DNA of 64,000 nt, from positions 16,037-80,036 of the forward strand of contig CBFFRP010000049.1 in NCBI GenBank assembly GCA_965644295.1, read 5' to 3'. The notes below the pieces were generated by a model. The model was given only the letters and a program-made list of their open reading frames with translations. It had not been told where the DNA came from and ran no database searches. Made by a program: the position numbers and the translations under genes. Positions within the stretch are counted from its first letter, which is position 1, and every line of letters begins with the position of its first letter. The stretch is from Paraphysomonas bandaiensis. Its lineage: Eukaryota > Chrysophyceae. Positions 61,291 to 64,000 of the stretch are shown in pieces.

Positions 61291-61977
61291 CTATGTTACT
61301 ATGATAGTGCATGCAATAGTTTAGATGATAGTGGGTCACGTGTCGAATGTAATTAATCTCACTATCTTTGAATGCGTCCTACTTTTGTTCTTAAAAGCTA
61401 CAATAAAAACCCCAGGATTACACGCGTGCACTACTTTCTAATGTTATTGTCGAACAATTATTACTATATGGAGCGAATAACACATCATACAATACCAAAT
61501 ATATTAACACATAACTAATAACTGCCGCATAATGACAGCGTAACTAATCACCGCGTTTAACCGTCTAGTGAAAAAAAACTTTGTGCATATAACCCACAAT
61601 TTATGTATAAATCTACATATTTTGGGTGCATTTTGATGATAAACACTCCGCTCCATGCAGAGTGCGGTACACATCTATCCAATACATTAATATCTTGTAC
61701 ATACATATCTATATCATATCATTACACAAATATATAGTGCTACTTCATACACACATAAATGGGGAGTGCTCTTATTGCATATGCATCTTTCTTAATCTCT
61801 TCTCACTCTTATACTACTGAGATGTTAAGATACTAAAATCATAGTGCATAGTGGCCATCCATTGCATCACTCTAGAGCAGATAGGTACTTCAAAGATGTC
61901 GATTAACATACAGAACAAAGAATCTGATGAAAAGACACTTTTGTGTGTGCAATACTAAAAATTAACCTAATCTGATA
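61291..61977. other. Intergenic
   Basis: No gene. A short fragment of repeat B (tgacagcgtaactaatcac) is present near 61535. The last five bases before the next LTR (tgata) are the presumed target duplication. Confidence 0.45.
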
Positions 61978-62235
61978 TATTAGGAGTCATTGAATCACGT
62001 ATATCTCTTAACGCGTGAATACAACACACATATACAATGAAATACCAAATAGACTGAATAATTACCAAACTATACATGATACGCGACTGTACAAGATACG
62101 CACATGTGTGTGGTGCTAACGCTCTGCTCAAACGTGTCTTGCTATTATACTATTAGGCCTTATCGTTCCATCTTTATCTCTAATAATATCAAGTATATTC
62201 TTACTAAATATTAAGACTAACCTTAAATCTTATTT
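61978..62235 (+). repeat. 5' LTR of copia element 3
   Basis: TATTAGGAG...CTTATTT, 258 bp, the same family as the element 2 LTRs. Confidence 0.95.
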
Positions 62236-62247
62236 TGGCAGCGGATG
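62236..62247 (+). promoter_or_regulatory. Primer-binding site of copia element 3
   Basis: TGGCAGCGGATG, directly after the LTR; ends with the Gag-Pol ATG. Confidence 0.8.
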
Positions 62248-64000
62248 AGTTCTAAGACTAACAGTTACGATAACTCCGACTCCGACTCATCGGACAAGAG
62301 GAAGGATTCCATGCCACCCTTCGACGCCAAGAACTTCTCAAAATGGCAGAAGAAAAGTAGAGCCTGGTTCTTTCGTAAGCCTAAGATAGTATACATCCTA
62401 AGAAACGATGCGCCAGAGGAGCCTATACGTCAAGAGGAAGAAACAGAAGAGGACTACCTATACAGGAAAAACGCCTACGACGAAAATATGCAGTATTTCG
62501 AGGAGGGCAACAATTACCTATGGTCACTTCTATCCAGCGCGGTGATTGGCCAAAACGAGGAAGCAGAGGGTATTATCGAAACAGTCCCTGAAGGAGATGG
62601 AAAAAGGGCATGGTCAGAGATCGAAAAGCATTTCAAAGACAAGACCTCAAATGATACGATAACCGACCTCATTGGCCAACTGCAATCAATCAAAATCAAG
62701 CAAGCTCAAACAATCAATCAATTCCTGGACGAAGTCGAAAAATTGCGATTAAAGCTCGCTACACATGGCCACAAAGTCTCTGAACAAGACCTTATTTCAA
62801 GAATACGACAAGGGATGGTCTCAAATGAGAACCAGACCTATAAGGACCTGGCAATCAACCTCCAAATGAACCCAATTGATGATTATAAAACGCTGATAAG
62901 AAGATTGAGAGCATTCGAGCATTCCACTGTAGGCTCCCTACTATCACAAAATACGGAAACCAAACGGGACAGCGCAAACTACAGCTCAACAGGCAAACAG
63001 CCGTTTAACCCCCGTCTACCGAAGAAGCAGAAGCACAACAACGGGCAGCGAAAACAGAAGAAATTCAACAAGCCCAGCAAAGTCACAAGAGCCTCGCGCG
63101 AAGTTAAGTGCTTCAGATGCAATGGATCCAACCACATTGCAGCAGAGTGCAAGCACTCGTGGGAACACATACAACAGATGCAGAAGTCCACAAACAAACG
63201 AAACGACGACAAAAGAGGGAAAGGGCATCACTCCAAGAACACATCATCAAAATACCCAAGAAACAGTCATCGGGATTCGAACTTAAGACTGGAAGACTAT
63301 GACGATGAGGGGCCAAACGATGACAATGACTACAGTGCATTCTCTGGGATGATCACAGACAACCACGTCCTACATACGGAACACGAGAAGCAGGAATTTG
63401 GCATTCTAGACTCTGGCTGCACAATATCAATTACAGCAGCACGAAGCTTACTCTCCGAATTCACTTACGATCAAACCACAATTTACACCGCCAAATCAGG
63501 ATCAGAAATGCAGGCATTGGGATACGGCAAGCTTGGACTGATTAGCAAGTGCAGGCTAGTTCCAGACGCGTCAAAGACTTTAATTTCCATCAGCCAGTTG
63601 ACAACAGACGCCAACTGCAATATTATATTCGGACCAAACGAGGCACGCGTATACCACGATGGAATTTTGTTAACCACAGCCAGGAAACAAAACGGTCTAT
63701 ACGAGATCAAATTATCCGATTTAGGTTACATCCAAGACCAGTGCAACTTGGCATCTACATCAAGCGGTTCCTCGATCTCCCTGGCACATCGAAGGTTGAC
63801 CCACGCATCCATTGGCTTAATTCAAAAAGCACTAAAGTTGAATCTTGTGAAAGGAATCACTATTTCAAAATCCGACCTGAGCTCGCCACAGCTACCAGAA
63901 GGTCTTTGTGATGGCTGCGCACAAGGCAAGGCTCACAGGAGGAAACATAGGCGCGAGACAAGGCAAATGATACCGACAAAAACCAGAAGATCGCAGGAGC
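62245..64000 (+). CDS. Copia Gag-Pol polyprotein, 5' part
   Basis: Open for 585 codons with no stop to the window end. It is nearly identical to the Gag, protease and early integrase part of element 2. The zinc knuckle reads CFRCNGSNHIAAEC, with Arg where element 2 has Ile (CFIC); Arg is closer to the usual CCHC knuckle. Protease FGILDSGCTISI is intact and the integrase zinc-finger region (HRRLTHASIG, CDGC) follows near the edge. Nothing visible is broken, so the copy may be complete outside the window. Confidence 0.93.
   Translation, partial: MSSKTNSYDNSDSDSSDKRKDSMPPFDAKNFSKWQKKSRAWFFRKPKIVYILRNDAPEEPIRQEEETEEDYLYRKNAYDENMQYFEEGNNYLWSLLSSAVIGQNEEAEGIIETVPEGDGKRAWSEIEKHFKDKTSNDTITDLIGQLQSIKIKQAQTINQFLDEVEKLRLKLATHGHKVSEQDLISRIRQGMVSNENQTYKDLAINLQMNPIDDYKTLIRRLRAFEHSTVGSLLSQNTETKRDSANYSSTGKQPFNPRLPKKQKHNNGQRKQKKFNKPSKVTRASREVKCFRCNGSNHIAAECKHSWEHIQQMQKSTNKRNDDKRGKGHHSKNTSSKYPRNSHRDSNLRLEDYDDEGPNDDNDYSAFSGMITDNHVLHTEHEKQEFGILDSGCTISITAARSLLSEFTYDQTTIYTAKSGSEMQALGYGKLGLISKCRLVPDASKTLISISQLTTDANCNIIFGPNEARVYHDGILLTTARKQNGLYEIKLSDLGYIQDQCNLASTSSGSSISLAHRRLTHASIGLIQKALKLNLVKGITISKSDLSSPQLPEGLCDGCAQGKAHRRKHRRETRQMIPTKTRRSQE

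Larger units (their letters stand above)
61978..64000 (+). mobile_element. Ty1/copia element of the element 2 family, 5' part (runs off window)
   Basis: A 258-bp 5' LTR (61978-62235), primer-binding site and the start of Gag-Pol are present on the plus strand. Sequence is very close to element 2 (34222-39849) but has at least two LTR differences (near 62165 and 62223) and a Gag change, so it is a separate copy. The 3' end lies beyond the window. Confidence 0.95.

Overview
The window reads as nuclear DNA of a repeat-rich, fairly AT-rich unicellular eukaryote. The genes have short GT..AG introns (mostly 43-80 nt) that can be placed exactly. The products are typical of a protist: a cyclin Y-like protein, NADH-cytochrome b5 reductase, ornithine decarboxylase, GT47 exostosin-like and fucosyltransferase-like enzymes, a TPR-sulfotransferase, an acyltransferase-3 membrane protein and ankyrin-repeat proteins. 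All three stop codons are used as stops, so the code looks standard. I cannot name the species or the supergroup.

Layout. 0-3.4 kb: the end of an unidentified gene, a ~570 bp foldback element, and an ankyrin gene in which nearly every exon is exactly one repeat. 3.4-6.2 kb: a unit bounded by inverted repeats, carrying a Tudor-like gene and part of a second gene on the other strand. 6.8-9.2 kb: a secreted protein of repeated YGxLVPY/GFxGGF blocks. 11-12 kb: a secreted fucosyltransferase-like enzyme. 13.7-18.9 kb: an intact Ty1/copia element with identical 307-bp LTRs and a 5-bp target duplication. 19.4-22.5 kb: a six-exon TPR-sulfotransferase whose second intron holds a minisatellite that copies the splice donor. 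23.0-23.6 kb: a SnoaL/NTF2-fold protein. 24.2-32.3 kb: paired direct and inverted repeats enclosing a 1505-residue repeat/kinase ORF and a decayed bacterial IS66 transposase, a probable bacterial insertion.

33.0-33.7 kb: a small CS/HSP20-like protein. 34.2-39.8 kb: a second, different intact copia element (minus strand, identical 258-bp LTRs). A third copy of that family enters at 61.98 kb and runs off the right end. 41.2-48.4 kb is the densest gene block: cyclin, exostosin-like GT, cytochrome b5 reductase and ornithine decarboxylase. 48.5-57.4 kb: an F-box plus 29-residue ankyrin-like array with an in-frame TAG, flanked by ~870-bp duplicated segments, then a decayed inverted paralogue interrupted next to a 799-bp hAT element with a perfect 8-bp target duplication. 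57.8-60.8 kb: an acyltransferase-3 protein and a membrane-anchored Cache-domain protein whose 3' end is partly duplicated beside two TTAGGG units.

No operon-like or pathway-linked organisation is visible; neighbouring genes seem functionally independent. The most notable feature is the putative bacterial insertion at ~25.9-31.2 kb. Next come the splice-site-copying minisatellite and the two copia families that share one primer-binding site but start translation at different ATGs relative to it.
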